Source: Melioribacteraceae bacterium
GTDB lineage: Bacteria; Bacteroidota; Ignavibacteria; Ignavibacteriales; Melioribacteraceae
Assembly (NCBI GenBank): GCA_016927595.1
Contig: JAFGMI010000041.1
Coordinates: 43,156 to 107,155 of the forward strand
DNA length: 64,000 nucleotides
Direction of reading: 5' to 3'
Positions 9,402 through 17,904 of this stretch are shown piece by piece. Under the pieces are notes generated by a model, which was not told the DNA's origin, made no database searches, and saw only the letters and a program-made list of their open reading frames with translations. The position numbers and the translations under genes are program-made. Within the stretch, counting starts at the first letter, position 1; every line of letters starts with the position of its first letter.

Positions 9402-10037
9402 CTATTCAAACTGTTTTTTAAACTCAGCAAATTCCTTTTTTATTCTCTCAATCTCGTCTCTCAGTTCTTCTATCTGCAATTCCAGAATTTTAATTTTGTC
9501 TTCCTTTTCTTCCTCAATCTGTTTAATCTCAATTGCCTGCGGTTCTCCGCTTAGTACACTGGCATATCTGGACTCCCTGCCGCTGTTACGCGGCAGTTTT
9601 GCAGCAAATTTAAGTTCGCCGCCGCGGTTTATCAGACTATTAAGCGTTGTTTCAACTTCCTGCAGATTTTTAAACTCATATATTCTGCCCGACCTGCTTT
9701 TTATTTCACCGGGTGTCTGATGACCGCGTAGCATTAACACACACATTACTGCTGTTTCCGGTTTTGTAAGATTAAAAAACTCTGTAAAGTTTTCATTATA
9801 CTTCGGTACGCGATGATCAGCACCGGAAACCCTGAATACCATTTTTTTCTCGAACAATGATTCAAGCTCCTGCTCTATATCAGCTTCGGTATAGTTTGTT
9901 ACCGGCTCCCTGCTTGATTTCTGATTGCATGCATTTTTCAGTGCGTTTAAAGTAAGCGGATAATACTCCGGTGTTGAAAATTTTTTCTCTATTAATGATC
10001 CTATTATTCTTTCCTCTGTTTTTGATAAGAACTCCAT
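9402..10037 (-). CDS. YceH family protein (DUF480)
   Basis: This 211-residue protein starts with the YceH signature (EERIIGSLIEKKFSTPEYYPLTLNAL) and holds two winged-helix-like units in the first 160 residues, including MLRGHQTPGEIKSR and YASVLSG. A C-terminal coiled coil (about 170-211, Lys/Glu-rich) follows. YceH proteins are widespread but poorly characterised. The fold suggests nucleic-acid or protein binding. GGAGAT precedes the ATG. It converges on sixA with a two-base gap and appears monocistronic. Confidence 0.88.
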   Translation of the reverse strand: MEFLSKTEERIIGSLIEKKFSTPEYYPLTLNALKNACNQKSSREPVTNYTEADIEQELESLFEKKMVFRVSGADHRVPKYNENFTEFFNLTKPETAVMCVLMLRGHQTPGEIKSRSGRIYEFKNLQEVETTLNSLINRGGELKFAAKLPRNSGRESRYASVLSGEPQAIEIKQIEEEKEDKIKILELQIEELRDEIERIKKEFAEFKKQFE

Positions 10038-10086
10038 AGCGACTGATCTCCGAAAAAATTCTGTACATTTTACCCGTTACAATTTT

Positions 10087-10935
10087 CTACTCTGATTCCT
10101 GTAACTTATATATCGAGAGCAGGGGCTTTTTTCCCGCGGCTTCATCTGCAATTATAATACTGCCATCGGGAGTTATTGCAATTCCCTCCGGTTGTCTGTG
10201 AAAATTTTTGTCAAGTTTCACAGCCTTTACAATTCTTCCTTCGGCAGAATACTTGATCATACAAGGTTTACGCTTTGAAGAAAGGATCATATATAAATTT
10301 TCACCCGGAATCTTCGCAATTGCGGATGGATAAAAATCTGTTATATTAAATTCATTTTTCAGTTGTACAAGTGATATAAAATATACTGGGACAGCTTTGC
10401 ATTCATCCTGATCGGGTTTATACGAGAATATTACTCTTTGATTATCATATTTTTTACCGGGATAATTTTTGCATGCTATCATCAGCTCGCCGGAAATCTC
10501 ATTAAAACAGAGTCCTTCTATATCTATTTTATCGGGCATGTGCAAATCAATTATATCGTAATCAACATTCACTTTATCATTTCCTTCGGGAAAAACATAT
10601 AACAATCCATCACTTGTAATCATATAGAAAAGACCCTTGCCAAATGCGATTCCTTCGAAATCGCCTGCAGGAATTTTATCGGTTCCAAGTGAAAACCATT
10701 TAATTACTTTTCCGGTATTAATATCCAATTGAAATATGACTGCAAGTTCATCGTCGTGAGCAAACAATTCACTTTTATCGTTCAAGCATAGTCCTGAAAT
10801 TTCGCTGAGTTTTGAGTGTAGCTCATACTGCTGCATTAATTTATAATCGGATAAGAACAAATGAATATTTGTATCCTGGCTTTTATTACATGAAACCAGC
10901 AGAACGAATAAAATAAAGAAAGAGATTTTTCGCAT
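10087..10935 (-). CDS. SdiA-regulated/YjiK-like beta-propeller lipoprotein
   Basis: This 282-residue protein has a lipoprotein signal peptide (lipobox LVSC, Cys at about 16). The repeating beta-blade pattern includes LSEISGLCLN, GDFEGIAFGKG, IDIEGLCFN and QPEGIAITPDG, typical of SdiA-regulated/SMP-30-like propellers. The conserved E-G pairs in each blade suggest a metal- or ligand-binding centre. It is predicted to be anchored in the envelope, possibly as an esterase-like or binding protein. Its neighbours do not indicate a pathway. Confidence 0.7.
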   Translation of the reverse strand: MRKISFFILFVLLVSCNKSQDTNIHLFLSDYKLMQQYELHSKLSEISGLCLNDKSELFAHDDELAVIFQLDINTGKVIKWFSLGTDKIPAGDFEGIAFGKGLFYMITSDGLLYVFPEGNDKVNVDYDIIDLHMPDKIDIEGLCFNEISGELMIACKNYPGKKYDNQRVIFSYKPDQDECKAVPVYFISLVQLKNEFNITDFYPSAIAKIPGENLYMILSSKRKPCMIKYSAEGRIVKAVKLDKNFHRQPEGIAITPDGSIIIADEAAGKKPLLSIYKLQESE

Positions 10936-10980
10936 GAATTAATCAAAGAATAAAAAGGAGTTAATGGTTTTTGCAATACA

Positions 10981-11799
10981 TTATATTTCCCACTCCAATC
11001 CGTCACGGGCAAATGAGACGTCATCAAACAAATATTTGCATTTCAATTCTTCTTCGCTGAGAAAACTATCGTTGTGATCGGGATCGTGATGAGTAATAAA
11101 TAACTTTTTCACATTAGCCAGTCTGGCAACTTCAATTGCCTGTTCGTAACTGCTGTGACCCCATCCTTTTTTATATTTTAACTCTTCGCTTGTATATTGA
11201 GCTTCATGAATAAGTACATCAGCGTTCTCTGCAATCTCAACTACTCTTTCGTCAATACCATCCGGGTGCTCCACATCCGTACAATATACAACCGACTTCC
11301 CTTCGGAATCGATGCGATAGGTATAAGCTCCTCCAGGGTGAATATGCTCGGAAGCCCTGACATTAAACTTCGATGATTTATACTCATCTGAATTGATATG
11401 GGAGAATCTCATCTTAGCACCCATTTGCTCCATAGGCACCGGAAAATATTCCTGTTTCATCTGTCCGCCGAGTATTTCCTGAATGTTTAAATGCTCGTTC
11501 GATTTCCCGATAACACTTATAATTATTTTCCTGTCTTTGTCGTATGCCGGAAGGAAAAAGGGGAATCCCTGTATATGATCCCAATGGAAGTGTGAGAATG
11601 CCATATAAATCTGTTTGCAGTCATAATCTTTACATGAAACCAAATCTTTACCTAATTGTCTTATTCCCGTTCCTGCATCGAGTATACCGATATTGTTTTG
11701 GGTTTGGACCAGAACACATGTTGTGTCTCCTCCGAAAGCCTGATAGTCCCTGTTACAAACCGGTATTGAACCTCTTGTCCCGTAAAACTTAATCTTCAT
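10981..11799 (-). CDS. MBL-fold metallo-hydrolase
   Basis: This is a 272-residue metallo-beta-lactamase-fold enzyme. The metal motif HxHxDH appears as SHFHWDH with ligands His70, His72, Asp74 and His75. Further ligands are in YCTDVEHPDG and the terminal LFITHHDPDHND. The N-terminus KFYGTRGSIPV and the GGDTTC motif are typical of a group related to PhnP/RNase Z-like phosphodiesterases. A phosphodiesterase role is likely, with the substrate unknown. Confidence 0.83.
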   Translation of the reverse strand: MKIKFYGTRGSIPVCNRDYQAFGGDTTCVLVQTQNNIGILDAGTGIRQLGKDLVSCKDYDCKQIYMAFSHFHWDHIQGFPFFLPAYDKDRKIIISVIGKSNEHLNIQEILGGQMKQEYFPVPMEQMGAKMRFSHINSDEYKSSKFNVRASEHIHPGGAYTYRIDSEGKSVVYCTDVEHPDGIDERVVEIAENADVLIHEAQYTSEELKYKKGWGHSSYEQAIEVARLANVKKLFITHHDPDHNDSFLSEEELKCKYLFDDVSFARDGLEWEI

Positions 11800-11891
11800 T
11801 ACGACAATTGATATGATGTTAAAAATTGTTACAAAATAATAAAATTTTATTTAAGAAGAAGCTGCGGGTTCATTAAATTGACAGCAAATAA

Positions 11892-12890
11892 TTACCCCTG
11901 TTTTTCCATCAGATCCAGCAGTGTTTTATAGTTCGATTCATACAAATTCTGAATTTTCAAAAAGTCATCATCGCTTAAAACTGTTAAATCACTCGTGTTT
12001 GATTCCGCTTGTTCAGGAGTTCTGATTCCGGGAATAACAGTTGAAATATTTTTATAAGTTAAAATAAAGCTTAATGCGAATGATGTTTTTGATATTCCGT
12101 ATTTTTCAATAAAAGGATTAAGCAGTTCAAGTTCATCCAGTGATTTCGACAATATTTCGGGAGGTAATCTGAAGAATCTGTGATCATTACGGTTGAAACG
12201 TGTTGACTTATCGAACTTGCCTGTAAGGAGTCCAAACTGAATAGGCATGCGTGCAATTACTCCATAACCGTTATCGCTGCAAGCATCAACAAGTTCGTTA
12301 GAACGTTGATTTATAATATTAAGAACAAGTTGAAATCCGTTTCCTAATTTATGATTCATCATATATTCTGCTTCAGGATAAGGATTGAATGTATTAAGCG
12401 ACAAACCCCAGTATTTAATTTTTCCCTGCTCTCTCAGCTGCTCCATTGCTTCAATGCATTCACCGTTTTCGAGATGCTGCAGCTTTGCAGAATGCAGCTG
12501 GTAATAATCTATTGCATCTCTGTTGAACCGCCTTAGACTTTGTTCGCATGCCGATATGATATAATCCTTTGAATAATCCAGCAATATGCTTTCGTCTTCA
12601 GCTAATCTGTGACCAACTTTTGTGGCTACAATAACTTTATCGGAGTTGCCGAATACTTTCCCTATAAGTTCCTCCGAATGACCCAGACCGTAGAAATCTG
12701 CAGTATCAAAAAAGTTTATCCCCAGATCAAATGATTTGTTCAGTGCTTTAACCGAAGTTTCATCATCCACATCACCCCAACCGATGGGAATATCACCAGC
12801 CATAGCCGGACCCCCAATTGCCCAGGCACCGAAACCGATTTCACTGACTGTTAATTCCGTACTGCCGAATTTCCGATAGTTCATATTCAA
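11892..12890 (-). CDS. Aldo/keto reductase
   Basis: This 332-residue NADPH-dependent oxidoreductase has a TIM-barrel fold. The catalytic tetrad is visible as Asp62 and Tyr67 (FFDTADFYG), Lys91 (VATKVG) and His133 (YQLHSA). The C-terminal nucleotide-binding signature VIPGIRTPEQAESN is present. It belongs to the broad YdhF/general stress AKR group. Its start is only 3 bp from the stop of the isochorismatase-like gene, so the two are probably co-transcribed and may act on related small metabolites or in detoxification. Confidence 0.88.
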   Translation of the reverse strand: MNMNYRKFGSTELTVSEIGFGAWAIGGPAMAGDIPIGWGDVDDETSVKALNKSFDLGINFFDTADFYGLGHSEELIGKVFGNSDKVIVATKVGHRLAEDESILLDYSKDYIISACEQSLRRFNRDAIDYYQLHSAKLQHLENGECIEAMEQLREQGKIKYWGLSLNTFNPYPEAEYMMNHKLGNGFQLVLNIINQRSNELVDACSDNGYGVIARMPIQFGLLTGKFDKSTRFNRNDHRFFRLPPEILSKSLDELELLNPFIEKYGISKTSFALSFILTYKNISTVIPGIRTPEQAESNTSDLTVLSDDDFLKIQNLYESNYKTLLDLMEKQG

Positions 12891-12893
12891 ACC

Positions 12894-13454
12894 CTATTTA
12901 ACTATTTTTGAAACCGACCTGAACTCATCTGTACCGCAAACATCAAGAAGCTCGAACAGAGCGGATTCTGTTGTTGTTACCTCGGCGCCGTGCTTATTCA
13001 TCCGAGTCAGAGCAGTTATATGATCGAGATTTCTGCGGGAAGAAACTGCATCAGCCGCCACATTTACCTGAAATCCGTTTGCAATCAGATCAAGAACGGT
13101 TTGCTGAACACAGACGTGCGACTCAATTCCGCATACGACCAGCTGCTTTATATCTTTATTTATAAGCTCCTGAAATAAATTGCCTGCACCGTAACAGCTG
13201 AATGTCATTTTATGAACGGCATTACCATTAAGTTCCCCGGATATTATCTCAACGGTTGGTCCAAGTCCCTTCGGATATTGTTCAGTATAGAATATAGGGA
13301 GATTCATCACTTTAAAACCCTTTATAAGTTTTAACGTGTTTTCAACAACTCTTTCATTTTCGTGGATAACATTCAGAATTTTTTGTTGAATATCTATAAT
13401 CAGTAACGCAGTGCTTTCTTTTTTCAATATTTTAGCGTGTCTTGATATTTCCAT
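12894..13454 (-). CDS. Isochorismatase-like cysteine hydrolase
   Basis: This 186-residue protein has the Asp-Lys-Cys triad of the nicotinamidase/isochorismatase fold: Asp21 (LLIIDIQ), Lys82 (VHKMTFSC) and Cys115 (CGIESHVCVQQT). I place the start at the ATG at 13454; an upstream TTG would add two residues. It is closer to the YcaC/ISOC-type hydrolases than to PncA, because the HxH metal motif of nicotinamidases is not evident. It is coupled to the aldo/keto reductase gene. Confidence 0.82.
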   Translation of the reverse strand: MEISRHAKILKKESTALLIIDIQQKILNVIHENERVVENTLKLIKGFKVMNLPIFYTEQYPKGLGPTVEIISGELNGNAVHKMTFSCYGAGNLFQELINKDIKQLVVCGIESHVCVQQTVLDLIANGFQVNVAADAVSSRRNLDHITALTRMNKHGAEVTTTESALFELLDVCGTDEFRSVSKIVK

Positions 13455-13469
13455 GATCAACCCGATGAA

Positions 13470-14309
13470 TTAAAGTGTTAATTTATCCATTCCGTATTTA
13501 CCGCATGAATACATCATCAGAACAGAAGTAAGATCTATAAGTGCTTTCTTTTCATCCTCGGTTGGAATTATAATATCGTATACATCAGCAACAAATTTCA
13601 TGTTCTGCAGAATTCTTTTTAGCTCCGAGTACTGAGGCATTCCATGCCAGTTGGCAACTTTATGTGTCAGGCTCAGTTCGTTGCGTCTTAAAAATTCGCT
13701 GAATGTAATATAATTTACAGTAAGCTTTGTTCTCGGCTTGCCTATTGATGTTACATCGGTAAAATATTCGTCCCAGTTGGTTGCCAGAGTTTTGTTTTTT
13801 TCATACATCAGCTCAATAGCTTTTTCGATGGTGAACTTGGCTCTTGTATAAACCTTAAACTTTGGAATTAATGCGTAACCATCGTAACTGGTTATTCCTT
13901 CGTGCTTATCTTTATAGCGCCATTTTTTAACAAGCTGACTCGGCGACAATATCGCAACTACATGATCCAGTTCACTGTCGATTACCACATACTTACCTCT
14001 GCTGTAATAAACAACCGTCAGCCAATGTCCCCAGTTATTTACGCTAAGAATACACGGTATTCTTTTCTTTAACATTTCATTAAGAGCTCTTCGTGCATCA
14101 TCCGGATTGCTCGACTGAATATATTTCATTTTGCAGTTGTATTTGCGGGCTGCACGGGCAAGACCAATTTCATCGGTACCACCCCACCATGTACTGCCTG
14201 CAGCAATACCTATATTATCCTCATCTTTGAATATTCCAAGCATTACAAGAGCGTGTTTTAAAGCGAAAGGACCGCATTGATATGAATTTGGTTGGGGATA
14301 AAAACTCAT
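13470..14309 (-). CDS. C39-like cysteine peptidase family protein
   Basis: This 279-residue papain-fold protein is counted from the ATG at 14309, which has AGGAAA upstream; a longer frame from 14345 has no such site. The catalytic residues of C39-like peptidases are visible: Cys12 in SYQCGPFALKHAL, His95 in NWGHWLTVV and Asp111 in YVVIDSE. The C-terminal 140 residues are helical and unassigned. It has no ABC-transporter part, so it is not a bacteriocin exporter. It is divergent from an ATP-grasp ligase across 99 bp. A shared role in making or trimming a peptide bond is plausible but inferred. Confidence 0.75.
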   Translation of the reverse strand: MSFYPQPNSYQCGPFALKHALVMLGIFKDEDNIGIAAGSTWWGGTDEIGLARAARKYNCKMKYIQSSNPDDARRALNEMLKKRIPCILSVNNWGHWLTVVYYSRGKYVVIDSELDHVVAILSPSQLVKKWRYKDKHEGITSYDGYALIPKFKVYTRAKFTIEKAIELMYEKNKTLATNWDEYFTDVTSIGKPRTKLTVNYITFSEFLRRNELSLTHKVANWHGMPQYSELKRILQNMKFVADVYDIIIPTEDEKKALIDLTSVLMMYSCGKYGMDKLTL

Positions 14310-14408
14310 TAAATTTCCTAAAATTATTAGCTTATAAAATAACAAATATTTTTGTTAACGTATTCAAATTTATTTAGTTTTGCCAATCAAACATTAAGAA
14401 AGGCGATA

Positions 14409-15494
14409 ATGAAAGTTGCAGTTGTATTTAATGAAGCATACCCGGGTATTGATGACGAATATTCCACCGAATATCCCAGGGACCTGGGATTCAAGCCATA
14501 CTTTGATATTGAAGAACATGATCCCATCGCCGAGTACGAATCTATTGCCGATCGCTTAAGAAGAGCCGGTTACGATGCATATATACTTAATATTTTAGAC
14601 GATATAAATATTTTTTTACAGGATTTTGATAAAAACAAACCGGATGTGATATTTAATTTCGTGGAGATATATAAGGATATTGCAGAACTCGAAATGGGTT
14701 TTGCTTCAATTCTGGAACTGCTGAGGATACCATACACCGGTGCTCCGCCATTGGCACTGGCAACGTGTCAAAGCAAATATTTAACAAAGGGCATTATAAG
14801 CGCGATGGGAATTAATATTCCGAGATTTAAATATTTCCCCAGACAAAGAAAAATATACAGGCATAATCTTCGTTACCCTATTATCGTAAAACCTTCCCTC
14901 GAAGATGCAAGCGTCGGTATAGACGTTGAAGCGGTTGTGAGCAACTACAAAGAACTTAAATCAAGAATTAATTATATTTTTCAGGAGTATAAACAGCCCG
15001 TACTGATTGAAGAGTTTATTGAAGGACGTGAGTTAAACGTAGCAGTACTAGGCGATAAAAATCCTCGGGCATTACCGATAAGTGAAATTGATTTTTCGAA
15101 AATGCCCGATCATCTGCATAACTTCGTAAGTTATCAAGCCAAATGGGATCCACTTCATGAAGCTTACCACAAAACTATTCCTAAGTGTCCGGCAAAACTT
15201 CCTAAAAAAGTAGAGAACAAAGCAAAGGAAATTGCGGTTAAAGCATTTAAAGCCATGGGATGCAGGGATTATTGCAGAGTTGATATGCGCCTTTCATCGG
15301 AGAATGAGTTATACATTCTGGAAGTTAATCCCAATCCCGATCTTACCGAAGATGCCGGATTCATGCGCTCGATGCGGCATGCCGGTTATTCCTACGGCAG
15401 AGCTCTGAAGACAATACTTGAACTTGCCGTGAAGCGGGGTGTTAAATCTGGTATTTTAACCGAAGACTTGTTGAAGCGAGGAACTACAAAATAA
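14409..15494 (+). CDS. ATP-grasp ligase, D-Ala-D-Ala-ligase-like
   Basis: This 361-residue ATP-grasp carboxylate-amine ligase starts at 14409, where AGAAAGG precedes the ATG (MKVAVVFNEAYPG). ATP-grasp elements are YPIIVKPSLEDASVGI (nucleotide lysine and glycine loop), VLIEEFIEGREL (hinge and ATP-binding acids) and LYILEVNPNPDLT (Mg-binding Glu/Asn). Family members join an amine to an activated carboxylate. Here the substrate-recognition N-domain differs from canonical Ddl, so a peptide or amino-acid ligase other than Ddl is likely. Pairing with the divergent C39-like peptidase supports a peptide-related role. Confidence 0.83.
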   Translation: MKVAVVFNEAYPGIDDEYSTEYPRDLGFKPYFDIEEHDPIAEYESIADRLRRAGYDAYILNILDDINIFLQDFDKNKPDVIFNFVEIYKDIAELEMGFASILELLRIPYTGAPPLALATCQSKYLTKGIISAMGINIPRFKYFPRQRKIYRHNLRYPIIVKPSLEDASVGIDVEAVVSNYKELKSRINYIFQEYKQPVLIEEFIEGRELNVAVLGDKNPRALPISEIDFSKMPDHLHNFVSYQAKWDPLHEAYHKTIPKCPAKLPKKVENKAKEIAVKAFKAMGCRDYCRVDMRLSSENELYILEVNPNPDLTEDAGFMRSMRHAGYSYGRALKTILELAVKRGVKSGILTEDLLKRGTTK

Positions 15495-15571
15495 CCCTGG
15501 TTTATATTATATTCAGGTATTGGATTCACTTCTCGGTTGTGTTTAATTCTAAGAACAAGACTGAGGTTAAG

Positions 15572-15868
15572 ATGGCTACCTATATTTTACTTACCAAACT
15601 GTCTCCCGAAGTATCTAAACAAATGAAAGATAGGGCGCAAATCGGAAGAGCCTGGCTGGAGCAGGTAAAATCCAAATGCCCCGAGGTTAAATTTTTATCG
15701 CATTATGCGCTGCTGGGCGATTACGACTTCCTGGATATTTACGAAGCTCCTGGTGAAGAAACAGCGGCAAAAGTATCGATGATAGGTCTTCAGAACGGAG
15801 CATTCGAAGCAAAGAGTCTTACTGCAATTCCCTACCGACGATTCCTGGAATTATCGGAAGAGATTTAA
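15572..15868 (+). CDS. GYD-domain protein
   Basis: This 98-residue protein starts at 15572 after TGAGGTT. It shows the GYD family pattern: an N-terminal [10 protein letters not shown] strand, [14 protein letters not shown] mid-protein and a C-terminal TLTAIP-like strand ([10 protein letters not shown]). It is a small ferredoxin-like dimeric fold of unknown function. It follows the ATP-grasp gene by 77 bp and its stop overlaps the convergent cysK stop by four bases. Confidence 0.82.
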   Translation: MATYILLTKLSPEVSKQMKDRAQIGRAWLEQVKSKCPEVKFLSHYALLGDYDFLDIYEAPGEETAAKVSMIGLQNGAFEAKSLTAIPYRRFLELSEEI

Positions 15869-16776
15869 AATAATTCGTCAACCGATAAGTATCGTTCTCC
15901 GGTATCATAGTTAAAGGTAAGTATTCTCTTACCTCGCGGAATTTCTTTAAGCTTCCTGGAAACCGCCGCAAGCGAAGCTCCAGTAGAAATACCGGCAAAT
16001 AAACCCTCTTCAAGCGCAAGTCTTTTAGTAAATCTAAATGCATCTTCTTTCGATACCTTAATAACTCCGTCCAGCAAATTTATATCCAGATTTTCAGGAA
16101 TAAATCCCGCTCCTATTCCCTGCAATGGGTGCGGACCCGGTTCACCGCCCGAAATAACCGGCGATAGTTCGGGTTCAACCGCAAACACTTTTATTCCAGC
16201 AAATTTTTTCTTAAGCACCTGCGACACTCCGGTTATATGTCCGCCTGTTCCGACTCCGGTAATTAAATAATCTAATCCTTCGGGGAAATCATTTACTATT
16301 TCTTCCGCTGTTGTTCTGATATGTATTTCAACATTTGCCTTATTTATAAACTGCTGCGGCATCCAGGCATCGGGATTACTATCGGCAATTTCTTTAGCTC
16401 TTTTTATTGCCCCTTTCATTCCTTCCCCACGCGGAGTAAGTTCAAGCTGCGCTCCGTAAGCCGCCATCAATCTCCTTCTTTCAACTGACATCGATTCAGG
16501 CATTACAAGAATTACTTTATACTTTTTAACCGCACCGATCATAGCAAGACCTACACCAGTATTCCCTGAAGTAGGTTCTACGATTATACTGCCTGATTTC
16601 AGTATTCCCTTCTTCTCCGCATCTTCAATCATGGACAGTGCTATTCTATCCTTTATACTTCCGCCCGGATTACTTTTTTCCAGTTTAATCCACACTTCAT
16701 GCTCTTTGCCGAAAAGGTTGTTGATTCTTAAATGCGCGGTATTGCCGATTGTATCTATAATAGTGTTTGCTCTCAT
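15865..16776 (-). CDS. cysK: Cysteine synthase (O-acetylserine sulfhydrylase)
   Basis: This 303-residue PLP-dependent enzyme makes L-cysteine from O-acetylserine and sulfide in the cytosol. Signatures are the PLP lysine Lys42 in NPGGSIKDR, the substrate loop [13 protein letters not shown], the phosphate-binding [10 protein letters not shown] and the active-site entrance GISTGAS. It lies 12 bp downstream of cysE, so serine is converted to cysteine by one transcript. The pair is preceded by a Cys-rich leader ORF. CysM-type alternatives exist, but length and motifs fit either symbol. Confidence 0.9.
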   Translation of the reverse strand: MRANTIIDTIGNTAHLRINNLFGKEHEVWIKLEKSNPGGSIKDRIALSMIEDAEKKGILKSGSIIVEPTSGNTGVGLAMIGAVKKYKVILVMPESMSVERRRLMAAYGAQLELTPRGEGMKGAIKRAKEIADSNPDAWMPQQFINKANVEIHIRTTAEEIVNDFPEGLDYLITGVGTGGHITGVSQVLKKKFAGIKVFAVEPELSPVISGGEPGPHPLQGIGAGFIPENLDINLLDGVIKVSKEDAFRFTKRLALEEGLFAGISTGASLAAVSRKLKEIPRGKRILTFNYDTGERYLSVDELF

Positions 16777-16788
16777 AACTGCCCCGTT

Positions 16789-17652
16789 TTAAATTGAAAA
16801 ATTTATTGGTTCTTCTAATTGCTCTGCTGCACGTACTCTGACCTGGCTATTATTGTTTACAACAGAGTTCGGCGGAATACTTTTAGTAATCCAGGAGTTG
16901 CCGCCTATAACACTGTTGCTGCCTATAATCGTCTCTCCACCCAGAATAACAGCCTGTGCGTAAATAATTACGTTATCCTCAATTGTCGGATGTCGTTTCT
17001 TTTTTGATAATTTTTTATCAACACTCAAAGCGCCCAGCGTAACTCCCTGATAAATCTTTACGTTATTTCCTATTCTTGTAGTTTCTCCTATTACTACACC
17101 CGTTGCATGATCGATAAAGAAGGGTGTCCCGATTGCAGCACCGGGATGTATATCAACGCCCGTAATCTGATGAGCATATTCAGCAAACACTCTGGGAATT
17201 ACGGGTAACCCGAGTTCATAAAGCTCATGCGCGATACGGTAAATGGCAATTGCCATAAATCCGGGATATGCAAGTATAACCTCGTCGATATTTTCAGAGG
17301 CGGGATCCCCGCTGTTTATAAATTCCGCATCACTCCACATTTTATTATGAATATCAGGTATTATTCCTATAAACTTTTCTGCAGTTTTATCCGCATTTTT
17401 TTTCTGATCCCCGTTGAGCATTGAAATAAGATTTATCAGGTTTCTCTTGAGCAGCTGCAGTTTGGCGATTACATCTTCTTCTGTATAGTAAATTCTTTCG
17501 GAAAAATGGGGAAATAAAAAGTCGAGAAGATCATTAACATATTCTACGGACTTTCTTTTAAGTGCCGATGTGCAGTTGTGGGTCTGCCTTTTGCTCAAAA
17601 GACTTTCGGCGAAACTCAATATTTTACTATTTTCATAAAAATTAGTTTTCAT
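16789..17652 (-). CDS. cysE: Serine O-acetyltransferase
   Basis: This 287-residue enzyme forms O-acetylserine from serine and acetyl-CoA. A helical N-terminal domain (1-135) precedes a left-handed beta-helix made of hexapeptide repeats (VDIHPGAAIG to IPPNSVV). The SAT signature with catalytic Asp-His is FFIDHATGVVIGE. It has the longer N-domain seen in plastid-like/anaerobe SATs. No clear Shine-Dalgarno is visible before the ATG, which would fit control through the leader ORF ending 58 bp upstream. The C-terminus is long enough for cysteine feedback inhibition, but this cannot be judged from sequence. Confidence 0.92.
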   Translation of the reverse strand: MKTNFYENSKILSFAESLLSKRQTHNCTSALKRKSVEYVNDLLDFLFPHFSERIYYTEEDVIAKLQLLKRNLINLISMLNGDQKKNADKTAEKFIGIIPDIHNKMWSDAEFINSGDPASENIDEVILAYPGFMAIAIYRIAHELYELGLPVIPRVFAEYAHQITGVDIHPGAAIGTPFFIDHATGVVIGETTRIGNNVKIYQGVTLGALSVDKKLSKKKRHPTIEDNVIIYAQAVILGGETIIGSNSVIGGNSWITKSIPPNSVVNNNSQVRVRAAEQLEEPINFSI

Positions 17653-17696
17653 GTTAATTCAATTGTTATTATTTAAAGAATGATTTAATTAGCAGA

Positions 17697-17717
17697 CTGT
17701 TTAGATTGAACTAACAG
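17697..17717 (-). promoter_or_regulatory. Hairpin overlapping the leader-ORF stop codon
   Basis: On the minus strand CTGTTAG and CTAAACAG pair with one bulged base around a six-base loop. The 5' arm contains the stop codon of the Cys leader, so a ribosome terminating there would melt it. A second small stem, AACAAC/GTTGTT, is formed by the poly-Cys codons themselves. There is no clean U-tract, so terminator-type attenuation is not demonstrated. Confidence 0.4.
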
Positions 17718-17794
17718 CAGGTATGGTTTATCTGACAACAACAGCAGTTGTTTAAGATTTCAGATGGTCGATATTTCTCGGAAATGATTTTCAT
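17711..17794 (-). CDS. Poly-cysteine leader peptide of the cysE-cysK operon
   Basis: This 27-codon ORF runs in the same direction as cysE and ends 58 bp before its start. The peptide begins MKIISEKYRPSEI and carries Cys at residues 17-20 and 26-27 (CCCCQINHTCC), that is six Cys in its last eleven residues, encoded by TGC TGT TGT TGT and TGC TGT. A Cys run directly ahead of cysteine-biosynthesis genes is the logic of leader-peptide attenuation: the ribosome stalls at Cys codons when Cys-tRNA is low. Poly-Cys leaders with this role are described for mycobacteria. Translation here is inferred. The upstream sequence shows no strong Shine-Dalgarno. Confidence 0.75.
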   Translation of the reverse strand: MKIISEKYRPSEILNNCCCCQINHTCC

Positions 17795-17904
17795 TAAAGA
17801 TCAAAAAACTTAATGTAACTATAACGTTTTTCCAATTTACTTGTAAGAGAAAAATAAAACTTCAATAACTTTAACGGAACATATAAAATAATATTTCAGA
17901 TTTA

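Noticed and set aside
17653..17904. S-box, T-box or other known riboswitch upstream of cysE
   Set aside because: No SAM-I or T-box sequence elements are visible; the Cys-rich ORF explains the region better.
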